Source of the DNA: SG8-41 sp963699525 | GTDB lineage: Bacteria; Pseudomonadota; Gammaproteobacteria; Burkholderiales; SG8-41 | Assembly (NCBI GenBank): GCA_963699525.1 | Contig: CAVOUI010000012.1 | Span: 62,001 to 126,000 of the forward strand | DNA: 64,000 nucleotides | Direction of reading: 5' to 3' | In this document: one piece after another, positions 7,879 through 17,265 of the stretch | Layout of the letters: every line of letters begins with the position of its first letter | Position numbering within the stretch: position 1 is the first letter of the stretch | The notes under the pieces: generated by a model | Database searches by the model: none | The model's input: the letters and a program-made list of their open reading frames with translations, nothing else | What the model was told of the DNA's origin: nothing | Translations under genes and position numbers: made by a program

Positions 7879-10061
7879 CTAGAGGCGGATCGGCAGCGAG
7901 CGCACCCGCTTGCCGGTGGCGGCGAAGACTGCGTTCGCGACCGCGGGCGCGATGACCGGCGTCGCGGGCTCGCCCACGCCGCTCGGCTTCTCGCTCGAGG
8001 CCACGATGTGCACGTCGACCCGCGGCATCTCGTTCATGCGCAGCGGCGCGTAATCGTGAAAGTTCGACTGCTCGACTACGCCGTCCTTGAGCGTGATCGC
8101 GCCGTGCAGCGCCGCCGTCAGCCCGTAGGCAATGCCGCTTTCCATCTGGGCGCGGATCACCGAGGGATTCACCGCCACGCCGCAGTCGACGGCGCACACC
8201 ACGCGGTTAACCTGGAGCGCCCCGTCGCGCACCGTCACCTCGGCGACCTGCGCAACGAATGTGTTGAACGATTCGTGAACGGCGATGCCCCGGCCCCGCT
8301 GCGCGCCCGCTGCCTGCGCGAGCGGCTTGCCCCAACCGGCCCTCTGCGCGGCGAGCTCCAGCACGCCCTTGTGGCGCGAGGTGCTTGGCGAGCAGCGTGC
8401 GGCGCAGCTCGTAGGGGTCCTTGCCGGTGGCCGCGGCGATCTCGTCCAGGAATGTTTCGGTCGAGAACGCGGTGTGGGTCGAGCCCACCGAGCGCCACCA
8501 CTGGACCGGGACGCCCATTTTCGGCGAATGCAGCTCGACGCTCAGATTGGGAATGCCGTAGGGGAGGGTGCTCGCGCCTTCGACCGAAGTGGCGTCGATG
8601 CCGTTCTTGACCATCGCGCTCTCGAACGCGGTGCCGGCGAGGATGGATTGCCCGACGATGCGGTGATGCCAGGCGATGATCCGGCCCTGCGCGTCGAGCC
8701 CCGCCTTGAGCACGTGGTAATTCAGAGGGCGGTAGTAGCCCGCCTGCATGTCGTCCTCGCGCGTCCACACCAGCTTCACCGGCGCGCGGCCGTTGATCGC
8801 CTTCGCGATCGCCGCGGCCTCGACGAGGTAATCCGAGCGCGGATTGGCCCGGCGGCCGAAGCTGCCGCCCGCGTAGAGCATGTTCAGGCTCACCTGCTCG
8901 GGCTTCAGCCCCACCACGCTCGCGACTGCTACCTGATCCCCGGTCTGCATTTGCTCGCCGTTCCAGACTTCGCACGCGTTCGCGCCGAGCTTCACCACGC
9001 AGTTCATCGGCTCCATCGCCGCATGCGCGAGGTAGGGGAATTCGTAGGCCGCCTCCAGAGTCTTCGCCGCGCCGGCGAGCGCGCGATTGACGTCGCCATC
9101 CCTGCGCGCGGAGAGCCCCAGTGTTGCCGCGCGCTTGCGGTACTCGGCCAGGATCTCGGCCGAGCCGAGCTTGAACGCGCCCGTCTCGTCCCATCGCGAT
9201 CAGTAGCGCGTCGCGGCCGGACTTGGCCGTCCAGAAGTCTCCCGCCAGCACCGCCACCCCCTGAGGGATTGCCACCACGTCGGTCACGCCCTTGACCGCC
9301 TTTGCCTTCGCGGCGTCGAAGGACTTCACCCGCGCGCCGAAGCGCGGCGGATGCGCGACGACCGCGGTCAGCATCCCGGGAAGCTTCACGTCCTGCGTGA
9401 AGATCGCGGTGCCGGTGGACTTCGCGCGGCTGTCCGGGCGCGGCACCCGCTTGCCGATATAGACGAAGCTCTTCGGGTCCTTCAGCTTCACCTCGGCCGG
9501 CACCAGCTGCTTCGCGGCGTCCGCGGCGAGCTGCCCGAAGCTCGCCTTGCGCCCGGAGGCCTTGTGCAGCACCGTGCCGCGGCTCACCGTGATCGAGCCG
9601 GGCTCGACCCTCCAGCGCTGCGCGGCGGCGGCAACCAGCATCGCGCGCGCGGTGGCGCCCGCCTTGCGCAGCTGCTCCCAGGAATTCGCGATCGCGGTGC
9701 TGCCGCCCGTGCCCTGCGCCGGTCCCCAGAACAGGTTGTTGTAGCGGCTCGCGTCGGCCGGCGCCGGCTGGACGATGACCTGGCCCCAGTCGGCATCGAG
9801 CTCCTCGGCGACGAGCGTGGGCAGCCCGGTGTAGGTGCCCTGGCCCATCTCCAGGTGCTTGACCACGACGGTCACCCGGCTGTCCGTTCCGATGCGGACG
9901 AAGGCGTTTGGTTCGAACGCGCCGGCGGCGACAGCCTTGCCGCCCGCCCGGCCGGGTCCCGCCTGGGCAAATACCGACGGTGCCGCGAGGCCGAGCGTGA
10001 GGCCGGCGCCGGCCTTGAGGAAATCGCGCCGGCTCAGGTTGACGATGCCGAGAGTGTCCAT
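7879..10061 (-). CDS. Xanthine dehydrogenase family molybdopterin-binding subunit (isoquinoline 1-oxidoreductase beta-like; two frameshifts)
   Basis: The large molybdenum cofactor subunit of a periplasmic hydroxylase related to isoquinoline 1-oxidoreductase (IorB). An AGGAGGACAC ribosome site precedes the ATG at 10059-10061. A twin-arginine signal (LSRRDFLKAG) lies near residue 9, so the folded enzyme is exported. Family blocks include MGQGTYTGLPTL, GGSFGRRANP, VQWWRSVG and VDCGVAVNP. The frame shifts twice, near 9195 (ALLIA to WDETGAF) and near 8387 (to HKGVLELAA), each repaired by removing one base. It forms the catalytic pair with the 2Fe-2S subunit that ends 8 bp upstream. Confidence 0.85.
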
Positions 10062-10069
10062 GTGTCCTC

Positions 10070-10531
10070 CTACGCCAGCGCCTTGGCCGCGCGCTTGATG
10101 GCGGCCCGGATGGCGTTGTAGGTGCCGCAGCGGCAGACGACGCCGGTCATCGCTGCATCGATGTCGGCATCGTTCGGGTTCTTGTTGGCGGCGAGCAGCG
10201 CCACCGCGGACATGATCTGGCCCGACTGGCAGTAGCCGCACTGCGGCACGTCGAGCGCGATCCAGGCGTCCTGCACTGCTTTGCCGACGTTGTCCGAACC
10301 GAGGCCCTCGATCGTCGTAATCAACTTGCCGGCCGTATCGGTCACGCGCGTGCTGCAGGAGCGCGTGGGCGCGCCGTCGATGTGGACGGTACAGGCGCCG
10401 CACAGCGCCATGCCGCAACCGTACTTGGTGCCGGTCAGGTTGAGATGGTCGCGCAGCACCCACAGGAGGGGCGTGTTGGGATCGGCGTCCACCTGCGCCT
10501 GCTGGCCGTTCACCTGGAGGGGAATGATCAC
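10070..10531 (-). CDS. (2Fe-2S)-binding subunit of molybdenum hydroxylase (IorA-like)
   Basis: A 153-residue small subunit with two [2Fe-2S] clusters. The plant-ferredoxin-like cluster is CGCGMALCGAC with a later Cys (TRSC). The second is CGYCQSGQ with CRCGTY. It passes electrons from the molybdenum site to an external acceptor. I chose the GTG at 10529-10531, which has AAAGGAAC upstream and gives the usual length of about 150; the longer open frame lacks homology. It is the first gene of the seven-gene operon that ends with the UGSC selenoprotein. Confidence 0.9.
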   Translation of the reverse strand: MIIPLQVNGQQAQVDADPNTPLLWVLRDHLNLTGTKYGCGMALCGACTVHIDGAPTRSCSTRVTDTAGKLITTIEGLGSDNVGKAVQDAWIALDVPQCGYCQSGQIMSAVALLAANKNPNDADIDAAMTGVVCRCGTYNAIRAAIKRAAKALA

Positions 10532-10638
10532 GGCGTTCCTTTCGGGAAATCGGGGCAAGAATAATACTGCATCGAAGTATCGCGCCAAAGCCCGCCCAAT
10601 GCCACTCGTGTTAACTTTCCGCTTTTCCAGAAAAGGGA

Positions 10639-11269
10639 ATGACCATGAGCAGCCCAGCGAGCAAGGCAGTCGCGGATAAGCGGCGGTTCAAGCTGATCCC
10701 GGTCGAGGAGCTGACGCCGGAGCAGAAGAAGGTGGCGGACGCGATCCGGTCGGGGCCGCGCGCCGCCGTGAAGAACTCGTCTGCCGCCAAGCCGGGGCCG
10801 CTCGGCGGACCGTTCAACGTCTGGCTGCGCAGCCCGGGGATCGGCAACCTCATTCAGAGCCTGGGCGCGGAAATCCGCTTCCGCAGCTCCCTGCCTTCGA
10901 AGCTCAATGAGCTGGCGATCATCGTGACGGCGCGTCACTGGACGTGCCAGTACGAGTGGTTCGCGCATCACCGCCTTGCGCTGGAGGCGGGGCTCAACCC
11001 CGCCATCGGCGAGGACATCGCGCAGGGACGGCGGCCGGCGAAAATGGATGCCGACGAGACGATCGTCTACAACTTCTCCCGCGAGCTGCACGAGAACGCA
11101 TGGGGTGAGCGAAGCCACGTTCAAGGCCGCGCGCGAGCGCTTCGGCGAGCGCGGCGTCGTGGATCTGATCGCGGTGAACGGGTTCTACGGGCTGGTATCG
11201 ATGGCGCTGAACGTGGACCACACTCCGTTGCCGGAGGGCGAGAAGCTACCGCTGCCGCCGCTCGATTGA
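10639..11269 (+). CDS. Carboxymuconolactone decarboxylase family protein (one frameshift)
   Basis: An AhpD/CMD-fold protein of about 209 residues. The N-terminal part runs through LIPVEELTPEQKKVADAI, GGPFNVWLRSPG and ELAIIVTARHWTCQYEW, the block that normally holds the family's active Cys/His region. The frame breaks near 11103 (HENAW), and the next frame continues VSEATFKAARERFGERG to the stop at 11267-11269. Removing one G from a run of four restores it. It is divergent from the molybdenum hydroxylase operon. Homologues often act as gamma-carboxymuconolactone decarboxylase-like or peroxidase-like enzymes; the substrate is unknown. Confidence 0.82.
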
Positions 11270-11292
11270 AGCGCGAACAGCGCAGGCTCAGC

Positions 11293-11565
11293 TCACGCGG
11301 ACTGGGGGAAGAAGCCCGAGAGCCAGTTGTAGAGCCACGCGAATATCGCGCCGCCGATCGCGCCATCCACCAGGCCGTAGAGCGCGCCGATGACGACCTG
11401 CCCGAACGTCGCGCTCGCCTTGTAGCCGGGGTAGATCGAGGCGACGAGCTGAAGAAACGCGCTCCCGTAGCCGGGCCACATCAGGTTCGAGACGCCCACG
11501 AGGAGAATCGCCCCGCCAAAGAACAAGCCGACCGCCAGGCCCAATCCGCCGATGTTGAACTTCAT
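11293..11565 (-). CDS. Small hydrophobic membrane protein
   Basis: A 90-residue protein with two hydrophobic segments (about residues 6-30 and 50-78), rich in Gly and Ala, ending SGFFPQSA. I do not recognise a named family with confidence. An AGGAGG site lies just upstream of tandem ATG codons, and I chose the second for spacing. It is convergent with the CMD-like gene (gap about 23 bp) and divergent from the EamA transporter gene. Confidence 0.65.
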   Translation of the reverse strand: MKFNIGGLGLAVGLFFGGAILLVGVSNLMWPGYGSAFLQLVASIYPGYKASATFGQVVIGALYGLVDGAIGGAIFAWLYNWLSGFFPQSA

Positions 11566-11651
11566 CATTCCTCCTGTCAGAGACGGTTGCACGACAGACA
11601 TGCCGCAATGAGAATCACCGAGAGTATCGCGCCAAACTCCCGCGACGACAA

Positions 11652-12521
11652 ATGAGCCAGTTGCCCTCCGCCGTACGCGGCGCCCTGTGGATGGGCGGTG
11701 CTCTGCTGTCGTTCTCTCTCATGGCGGTTGCCGTGCGCGAGCTGCTCGGGACGCTGGGCAGCTTCGAGATACTTTTTCTGCGCAGCCTCGTCTCGCTCGT
11801 CGTGATGCTCGCGCTCCTGCCCTGGTCGGGCATGCGGGCGCTGCGCACGCGCTTGATCGGCGTGCACGTCATCCGCAACGTGTTCCACTTCGGCGGGCAG
11901 TACGCGTGGGTGTACGCGATCGGGATGCTGCCGCTCGCGACCGTCTTCGCGATCGAGTTCACCATGCCGGTGTGGACCGCCGTGCTCGCGGTGCTGATGC
12001 TCGGCGAGCGCCTGGACCGCGGCCGCATGGTCATGCTCGCGCTGGGATTGGCCGGCATACTCATCATCCTGAAGCCCGGCTTCGCGCAGGTGTCGCCGGC
12101 GGCGGTGGTGATGCTCGCCGGCTCCTTCGCCTACGCCGCGACCATGATCGCCACCAAGCGCCTCGCCGGTCACGATACGGCGTTCGCGGTGCTGTTCTAT
12201 ATGTCGGCGATCCAGGTGCCGCTCGGCCTGCTCCCGGCGCTTCCGGGCTGGGTCGATCCGGGGCTCGCCGAGCTGCCGTGGATCGTCGCCGTCGGCGGAA
12301 GCGGGCTCACCGCGCATTTCTGCCTGACGCGGGCTCTCCACGCCGCCGACGCGACGCTCGTCGTTCCGTTCGATTTCCTGCGGCTGCCGCTGATCGCCGT
12401 GATCGGCATGGCGATCTATGACGAGCCGCTCGAGGTCACGACGCTCCTCGGGGCGGCGGTGATCTTTTCCGGCACCTACTACAGCATCCGGCGCGCGAGC
12501 CGCGCCCCGAAGGAGCCGTGA
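11652..12521 (+). CDS. DMT family (EamA) transporter
   Basis: A 289-residue inner-membrane protein with about ten transmembrane helices in two repeated EamA halves. The first half runs from GALWMGGALLSFSLMAV to about residue 140, the second from AVVMLAGSFAYAATMIATKRL to the end. EamA proteins export amino acids, nucleobases or other small metabolites; the substrate is not predictable. The gene lies 15 bp upstream of the transglycosylase gene. Confidence 0.9.
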   Translation: MSQLPSAVRGALWMGGALLSFSLMAVAVRELLGTLGSFEILFLRSLVSLVVMLALLPWSGMRALRTRLIGVHVIRNVFHFGGQYAWVYAIGMLPLATVFAIEFTMPVWTAVLAVLMLGERLDRGRMVMLALGLAGILIILKPGFAQVSPAAVVMLAGSFAYAATMIATKRLAGHDTAFAVLFYMSAIQVPLGLLPALPGWVDPGLAELPWIVAVGGSGLTAHFCLTRALHAADATLVVPFDFLRLPLIAVIGMAIYDEPLEVTTLLGAAVIFSGTYYSIRRASRAPKEP

Positions 12522-12536
12522 GCACGATCCCGAAGG

Positions 12537-13349
12537 ATGCGCAGGCGCCGCTTCCGGATTGCGTTGGTCCGGCCGCTTTCGAACGCGGTGCGGCGGGCGC
12601 TCACGGAGTTGTGGGCCGCGCCGCGACCGGTCCGGCTGTTCGGGGCGACAGCCGTCCTCCTGGTGCTCCTCCTGGCGCTGAACTGGGTATACCAGGTGAT
12701 CCGCAAGCCCGCCGAAATGTTCTTTCCGGTGAGCGGCACGCTGCACAAGACGCCCTCCGAGACCTGGCGGCAGTACGCGCCGCTCTTCCGCAGTCATTCC
12801 ACCGCCGTGATGACCCCCGAGATGCTGGCCGCGCTCGCGCAGGTCGAAGGCTCGGGCAACCCGGTGGTGCGGACCTACTGGCGGTGGCAGCTCTCGTGGA
12901 ATCCCTTCGAGATCTACCAGCCCGCCTCGAGCGCGGTCGGCATGTACCAGATCACGAACGCGGCGTTCCAGGACGCGAGGCGCTACTGCATCCACAACCA
13001 CGTCGTGGCGGAGGACGGTCCCTGGAACGACTGGGGATCGTGCTGGTTCAACAGCCTCTACACCCGCGTCATCCCGAGCCACGCCATCGAGATGACCTCC
13101 GCGTTCCTCGACCGCAGCGTCGCGCGCACGCTGGCGCGCCAGCGGATCGCCGCCGCTACGCTCCAGCAGAAGCAGGACCTGGCGGCCGTCATCCATCTGT
13201 GCGGACCCGGCGCGGGCGACGCCTACGCGCGGCGCGGCTTCCAGTTGAATGCCGGGGCAAGCTGCGGCGATCACGAGGCCCGGACCTACCTCGCGAGAGT
13301 CAACGCGATGAAGCGCTACTTTTCTGTCGCCGGCGGACGACAGGATTGA
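12537..13349 (+). CDS. Lytic transglycosylase (SLT domain) protein
   Basis: A 270-residue protein with one N-terminal membrane anchor (about residues 36-52) and a periplasmic domain. The segment MLAALAQVEGSGNP followed by SAVGMYQIT has the SLT-family layout, in which Glu in the LAQVEGSGNP block is the likely catalytic acid. Family members cleave the MurNAc-GlcNAc bond of peptidoglycan. The gene directly precedes mrcB, the peptidoglycan polymerase, so the two may act together in wall growth. Confidence 0.75.
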   Translation: MRRRRFRIALVRPLSNAVRRALTELWAAPRPVRLFGATAVLLVLLLALNWVYQVIRKPAEMFFPVSGTLHKTPSETWRQYAPLFRSHSTAVMTPEMLAALAQVEGSGNPVVRTYWRWQLSWNPFEIYQPASSAVGMYQITNAAFQDARRYCIHNHVVAEDGPWNDWGSCWFNSLYTRVIPSHAIEMTSAFLDRSVARTLARQRIAAATLQQKQDLAAVIHLCGPGAGDAYARRGFQLNAGASCGDHEARTYLARVNAMKRYFSVAGGRQD

Positions 13350-13414
13350 TCCGTTGATCGCTTGCGCGGCGGCAAACGTCCGCCGGGGTAACGCGTCCAA
13401 GTAGAATTCACGCG

Positions 13415-15745
13415 ATGTCCCGTTTCAGGAATCTCTGGCGCCGTTTGTCCCGCTACGGGACATTCTGGCGCTATCTGCGCTACGCCGCGCTTGCGGTCGC
13501 CCTGCTCGCTGCGGGCTTTACCCTGTACCTCGACTTCCGCGTGCGCAGCGAGTTCGAGGGCCGGCGCTTCGCGCTGCCGGCGCGCATCTACGCCCGCCCG
13601 CTCGAGCTGCACGCCGGGCTGCGCATCTCGCCGGCGAGCATCGTGGATGAGCTGCGCCAGGCCGGCTACCGCGAGGTGCCGCGCGAGGACGAGCCGGGCT
13701 GGTTCGCGCGCCGCGGCGACTCGATCGAGATCGCGCTGCGGCCGTTCGTGTTCTGGGACGGGCCGCAGCCCGCGCAGCGCGTGCACGTGGATTTCGAGAA
13801 CGGCGCGGCAGCGTCGGTGCGCGACGCGCAGGGCCGGGACCTGCCGCTGGTGCGCCTGGAGCCCGTGCCGATCGGCGGCATCTATCCCGCGAATAACGAA
13901 GACCGCGTGCTCGTGCGGCTGAACCAGGTGCCGAACCACCTGGTGCAGGCGCTGCTCGCGATGGAGGACCGCAACTTCCACTCGCACCATGGCTTCGATC
14001 TGCGCGGCATGGCGCGTGCGGTCGTGAACTTCGTGCGGGGCAGGGGGCTTCAGGGCGGCAGCACGCTGACGCAGCAGCTGGTGAAGAACTTCTTCCTCAC
14101 GCCCGAGCGCACCGTGCAGCGCAAGGTCACCGAGTTCATCATGGCGGTCCTGCTCGAGCTGCACTACGACAAGAGCGAGATCCTCGAGACCTATCTCAAC
14201 GAGATCTATCTCGGCCAGGACCGCGACCGCGCGATCCACGGCATCGGGCTCGCGTCGCTGCATTACTTCGGCAAGACCGTGGAGCACCTGACGCTCGCGG
14301 AGAGCGCGTTGCTGGTCGGCATGGTGAAGGGCCCGGCAATCTACGACCCGTATCGCCATCCGCAGCGCGCGCTCGAGCGGCGCAACACGGTCCTGCGGGA
14401 GACCCGGGACCAGGGCCACGCGACGATGAATGACTATGCGGCCGCGCGGGCCGCGGGCCTCGGGCTGAAGCCGATGGCCTCGATGGGCACCTCGCCGCAC
14501 CCGGCTTTCCTCGATCTCGTGCACCGGCAATTGCGCCGGGACTACGACGAGGCCGACCTGCGCTCGGAAGGGTTGCGCGTCTTCACCACGCTCGACCCGC
14601 GCGTGCAGGCCGCGGCGGAGCGCGTGCTCGAGCGCAAGCTCGCGCAGTACGACCGGGAGAAACGCTTCGGCCCCGCGGGGCTGGAAGGCGCGATCATCGT
14701 CACCGACAGCCAGACTGGCGAGGTTCAGGCTCTGGTCGGCGGCCGCGACGCTCGCTACCGCGGCTTCAACCGCGCGCTCGACGCGGCGCGGCCCGTGGGC
14801 TCGCTGCTGAAGCCCGTGATCTACCTGACGGCGCTCGCCGAGCCGTCGCGCTACACCCTCGTCACGCCGATCGACGACGGGCCCTTCGTCTGGAAGAGCC
14901 GCGGCGCACCGGACTGGGAACCGCAGAATTACGACAAGGTCTTCCACGGCACGGTGCAGCTGCGCACGGCGCTCGCGCAGTCCTACAATGCCGCGACTGC
15001 GCGGCTCGGCACCGAGATCGGCGTCGAGCGCGTGCTCGCCACCGTGAAGCGGCTCGGCATCGAGCGCCGGCTGAAGCCGTTCGCGGCGACGCTGCTCGGC
15101 GCGGTGGAGCTTTCGCCGCTCGAGGTGGCGCAGATGTACCAGACCATCGCGAGCTCGGGATTCCGCGTGCCGCTGCGCGCGATCCGCGAGGTGACCACGC
15201 AGGACGGCCGGCCGCTCAAGCCCTATTCCCTGGAAGTGGAGCAGGTGTTCCCGGCCGCGCCGACTTACCTCCTCACCGCCGCCATGCAGGGAATCGTGCG
15301 CGAGGGCACGGCCCAGTCACTTGCCAACTGGCTGCCGCCGGAGAGCGCGGTCGCGGGCAAGACCGGCACGACGGACGAGCAGCGCGACGCCTGGTTCGCG
15401 GGGTTCACCGGCGACCGGCTCGCGGTCGTGTGGCTCGGCTACGACGACAACCGCGCGGCAAAGCTTTCGGGCGCCGCCGCCGCGCTGCCGATCTGGGGCG
15501 AGCTGATGGCGGGGCTCGGCCCCGAGCCGCTGGCGCCGCCCAGGCCGGATGGCATCGAAAGCGTGCTGATCGATCCGCAGAGCGGCCTGCGCGCCGATGG
15601 GCTCTGCCCCGGCGCGCTGGAGTTGCCGTTCGCGCAAGGCTCAGCCCCGGTGGACCGTGCGCCCTGCGCTTCGGCGGTCGGCGTCGCGGTCGAAGAGGTG
15701 AAACAGCAGGCGACGAGCTGGTTCAAGCGCCTGTTCGGGCGATGA
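13415..15745 (+). CDS. mrcB: Penicillin-binding protein 1B (bifunctional transglycosylase/transpeptidase)
   Basis: A 776-residue class A PBP, the normal size. Domains in order: an N-terminal membrane anchor (about residues 25-45), a UB2H-like domain, a GT51 glycosyltransferase and a transpeptidase. The GT51 domain has the catalytic Glu in EDRNFHSHHG and the motif GGSTLTQQLVKN. The transpeptidase has the active Ser in GSLLKP, then SYN, then KTGTT. It polymerises glycan strands and crosslinks stem peptides in the periplasm. It is followed 15 bp later by a TPR lipoprotein, a frequent neighbour in betaproteobacteria. Confidence 0.95.
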   Translation: MSRFRNLWRRLSRYGTFWRYLRYAALAVALLAAGFTLYLDFRVRSEFEGRRFALPARIYARPLELHAGLRISPASIVDELRQAGYREVPREDEPGWFARRGDSIEIALRPFVFWDGPQPAQRVHVDFENGAAASVRDAQGRDLPLVRLEPVPIGGIYPANNEDRVLVRLNQVPNHLVQALLAMEDRNFHSHHGFDLRGMARAVVNFVRGRGLQGGSTLTQQLVKNFFLTPERTVQRKVTEFIMAVLLELHYDKSEILETYLNEIYLGQDRDRAIHGIGLASLHYFGKTVEHLTLAESALLVGMVKGPAIYDPYRHPQRALERRNTVLRETRDQGHATMNDYAAARAAGLGLKPMASMGTSPHPAFLDLVHRQLRRDYDEADLRSEGLRVFTTLDPRVQAAAERVLERKLAQYDREKRFGPAGLEGAIIVTDSQTGEVQALVGGRDARYRGFNRALDAARPVGSLLKPVIYLTALAEPSRYTLVTPIDDGPFVWKSRGAPDWEPQNYDKVFHGTVQLRTALAQSYNAATARLGTEIGVERVLATVKRLGIERRLKPFAATLLGAVELSPLEVAQMYQTIASSGFRVPLRAIREVTTQDGRPLKPYSLEVEQVFPAAPTYLLTAAMQGIVREGTAQSLANWLPPESAVAGKTGTTDEQRDAWFAGFTGDRLAVVWLGYDDNRAAKLSGAAAALPIWGELMAGLGPEPLAPPRPDGIESVLIDPQSGLRADGLCPGALELPFAQGSAPVDRAPCASAVGVAVEEVKQQATSWFKRLFGR

Positions 15746-15760
15746 GATGCGGTTAGTAAC

Positions 15761-16201
15761 GTGATCAAGCGCTTGATTGCTGTCGCAGCGATCCTCGGCG
15801 GCTGCGCGGGGGTGCAATCTCCGGCGCCCGTCTCGGAACCTGTTCCGGCGCCCGTTCCCGCGCCGCCGGCGCCCTTCGAGAACGCCGCCGTCGCGAGCCT
15901 GGTGGACGGCGCGCGCGCTGATGTCGCGGCCGGCCGGCTGGTGAATGCCGCGGCGTCGCTCGAGCGCGCGCTTCGGATCGAGCCGCGCAATCCGCGACTG
16001 TGGCAGGAGCTCGCCCGGGTGCGCCTGAGGCAGGGCGACTATGCGCAGGCGGAGAGCGTCGCCGCGCGCTCCAACTCTTGGGCGGGCAACGACAGCCGGC
16101 TGCGCGCGGAGAACTGGCGTCTCATCGCGCAGGCGCGCGAGGCGCGTGGCGACGCCGCGGGCGCCCGGGCGGCGCTCGAAGCGGCCGACCGGCAGCGCTA
16201 G
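15761..16201 (+). CDS. Tetratricopeptide repeat lipoprotein
   Basis: A 146-residue lipoprotein starting at a GTG. The signal ends with the lipobox LGGC (Cys near residue 15), followed by a Pro-rich linker and a TPR-like helical region (AAASLERALRIEPRNPRLWQ). It is expected to be anchored in the outer membrane and to act as a protein-protein adaptor. It lies 15 bp after mrcB on the same strand, so a role in regulating PBP1B is a reasonable inference but is not shown. Confidence 0.85.
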   Translation: MIKRLIAVAAILGGCAGVQSPAPVSEPVPAPVPAPPAPFENAAVASLVDGARADVAAGRLVNAAASLERALRIEPRNPRLWQELARVRLRQGDYAQAESVAARSNSWAGNDSRLRAENWRLIAQAREARGDAAGARAALEAADRQR

Positions 16202-16279
16202 GCCGGGCGCGCTTTGCGGACGGCCGCGGAGCGTGTCAGACTGTTGCCCCGGATTAGCTGCTGAGCCGTAACCCGACCC

Positions 16280-16921
16280 ATGCCGCGCGGTAACGGTCCG
16301 TTCACTCACCTGGACGAGGCGGCGCTGCGCGCGCTTGCGCCGCACGGCGTCGCGCGGGCGTTTCCGAAGAACGCGGTCGTCGTGAACGAGGGCGACGACT
16401 CCGACTCTCTTTACGTTCTGCTTGCGGGCCGCGTCAAGGTATTCATCACCGGGGACGACGGCCGGGAGGTCGTGGTCAACGTCATCGAAACGGGCGACTA
16501 TTTCGGCGAGATGTCGATCGACGGTGGGTCACGCTCCGCGTCGGTGATGACGCTCGAGCCTTGCCGTTTCTTCATCATCCCCCAGGGCGACGTAAAAGGG
16601 CTGCTCACGGCGAACCCGCAGTTTGCACGCGACCTGATCGAGAAGCTGATCGGAAAGGTGCGGTCGCTCACCGGCAAGGTGCGTGACCTGGCGCTGAAGG
16701 ACGTCTATGGGCGGTTCGTGCGGTTCACGGAGGAGAACGCCGTCGAGCGCGACGGGGGGCGGGTGATTCCCGAGCGCCTGACCCAGCACGAGATCGCCGC
16801 CCGCATCGGCGGCTCGCGGGAGATGGTGAGCCGCATCCTCCGGGACCTCACCGCCGGGGGGTATCTTGCGGTGGACGGCAAGCACCTCCGCATCCTCAAG
16901 AAGCTGCCCGAGCACTGGTAG
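16280..16921 (+). CDS. Crp/Fnr family transcriptional regulator
   Basis: A 213-residue regulator. Residues about 15-125 form a cyclic-nucleotide-binding fold (LLAGRVKVFITGDDGREV, GDYFGEMSIDGGSRSASV). Residues about 140-213 form a winged HTH (TQHEIAARIGGSREMVSRILRDL). No Fnr-type N-terminal cysteine cluster is seen, so a cAMP-type or ligand-free member is more likely. A dyad that may be its operator lies at 16928-16950, directly downstream and before a small membrane protein gene. Confidence 0.92.
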   Translation: MPRGNGPFTHLDEAALRALAPHGVARAFPKNAVVVNEGDDSDSLYVLLAGRVKVFITGDDGREVVVNVIETGDYFGEMSIDGGSRSASVMTLEPCRFFIIPQGDVKGLLTANPQFARDLIEKLIGKVRSLTGKVRDLALKDVYGRFVRFTEENAVERDGGRVIPERLTQHEIAARIGGSREMVSRILRDLTAGGYLAVDGKHLRILKKLPEHW

Positions 16922-16927
16922 GCCCCC

Positions 16928-16950
16928 AAAATGTGCATATGACACATTTT
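16928..16950. promoter_or_regulatory. Inverted repeat, possible Crp/Fnr operator
   Basis: AAAATGTG and CACATTTT form a perfect 8-bp inverted repeat with a 7-base centre. The TGTG/CACA half-sites resemble CRP-type operators, although the centre is one base shorter than the classic spacing. It lies just after the Crp/Fnr gene and about 100 bp before the 54-residue protein at 17052. A weak terminator hairpin is the alternative. Confidence 0.35.
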
Positions 16951-17051
16951 CCCCGCGTCAGGTGACGCCGCTTCGCCGCGCGGGTTCCGCCAATATGGCC
17001 TCCATCGGGAAGGCGAAACCCGCCTCCCGGTCAACCAACTGGAGGGGGCAC

Positions 17052-17216
17052 ATGGACTACACGATTCTGGTTAACCTGCTGTGGGACCTGGCGACTGGCG
17101 TTTCCGTAGGGCTCCTGGTGTACGGCGGCTGGCTGTGCGTGCAATACCGGTTCGGCGTTGACGAGGGCGAAGAGCGCAAGGCCGACGCCGCTCTGACGCA
17201 CGTTATCCTTCTCTGA
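17052..17216 (+). CDS. Small single-span membrane protein, 54 aa
   Basis: The ATG at 17052 has a strong GGAGGGGG ribosome site. The product begins MDYTILVNLLWD and has one hydrophobic helix (about residues 8-30: WDLATGVSVGLLVYGGWLC), then a charged tail (VDEGEERKAD). I recognise no family. The dyad at 16928-16950 may regulate it. It is convergent with the slipin gene, sharing the terminator region at 17216-17247. Confidence 0.6.
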   Translation: MDYTILVNLLWDLATGVSVGLLVYGGWLCVQYRFGVDEGEERKADAALTHVILL

Positions 17217-17247
17217 AAAAAAATGGCCGAGGGGTTAGCCTCGGCCA
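17216..17247 (-). terminator. Rho-independent terminator of the slipin gene
   Basis: On the minus strand a 9-bp stem (TGGCCGAGG with CCTCGGCCA, 17224-17232 and 17239-17247) is followed by eight T residues. It lies about 20 bp after the slipin stop and abuts the convergent small gene. Confidence 0.85.
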
Positions 17248-17265
17248 TTCAGGGCGCAGTAGGGC

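Noticed and set aside
11577..13400. Minus-strand open frame of 607 codons over the EamA and transglycosylase genes
   Set aside because: It is antisense to two well-supported genes and has no domain pattern.
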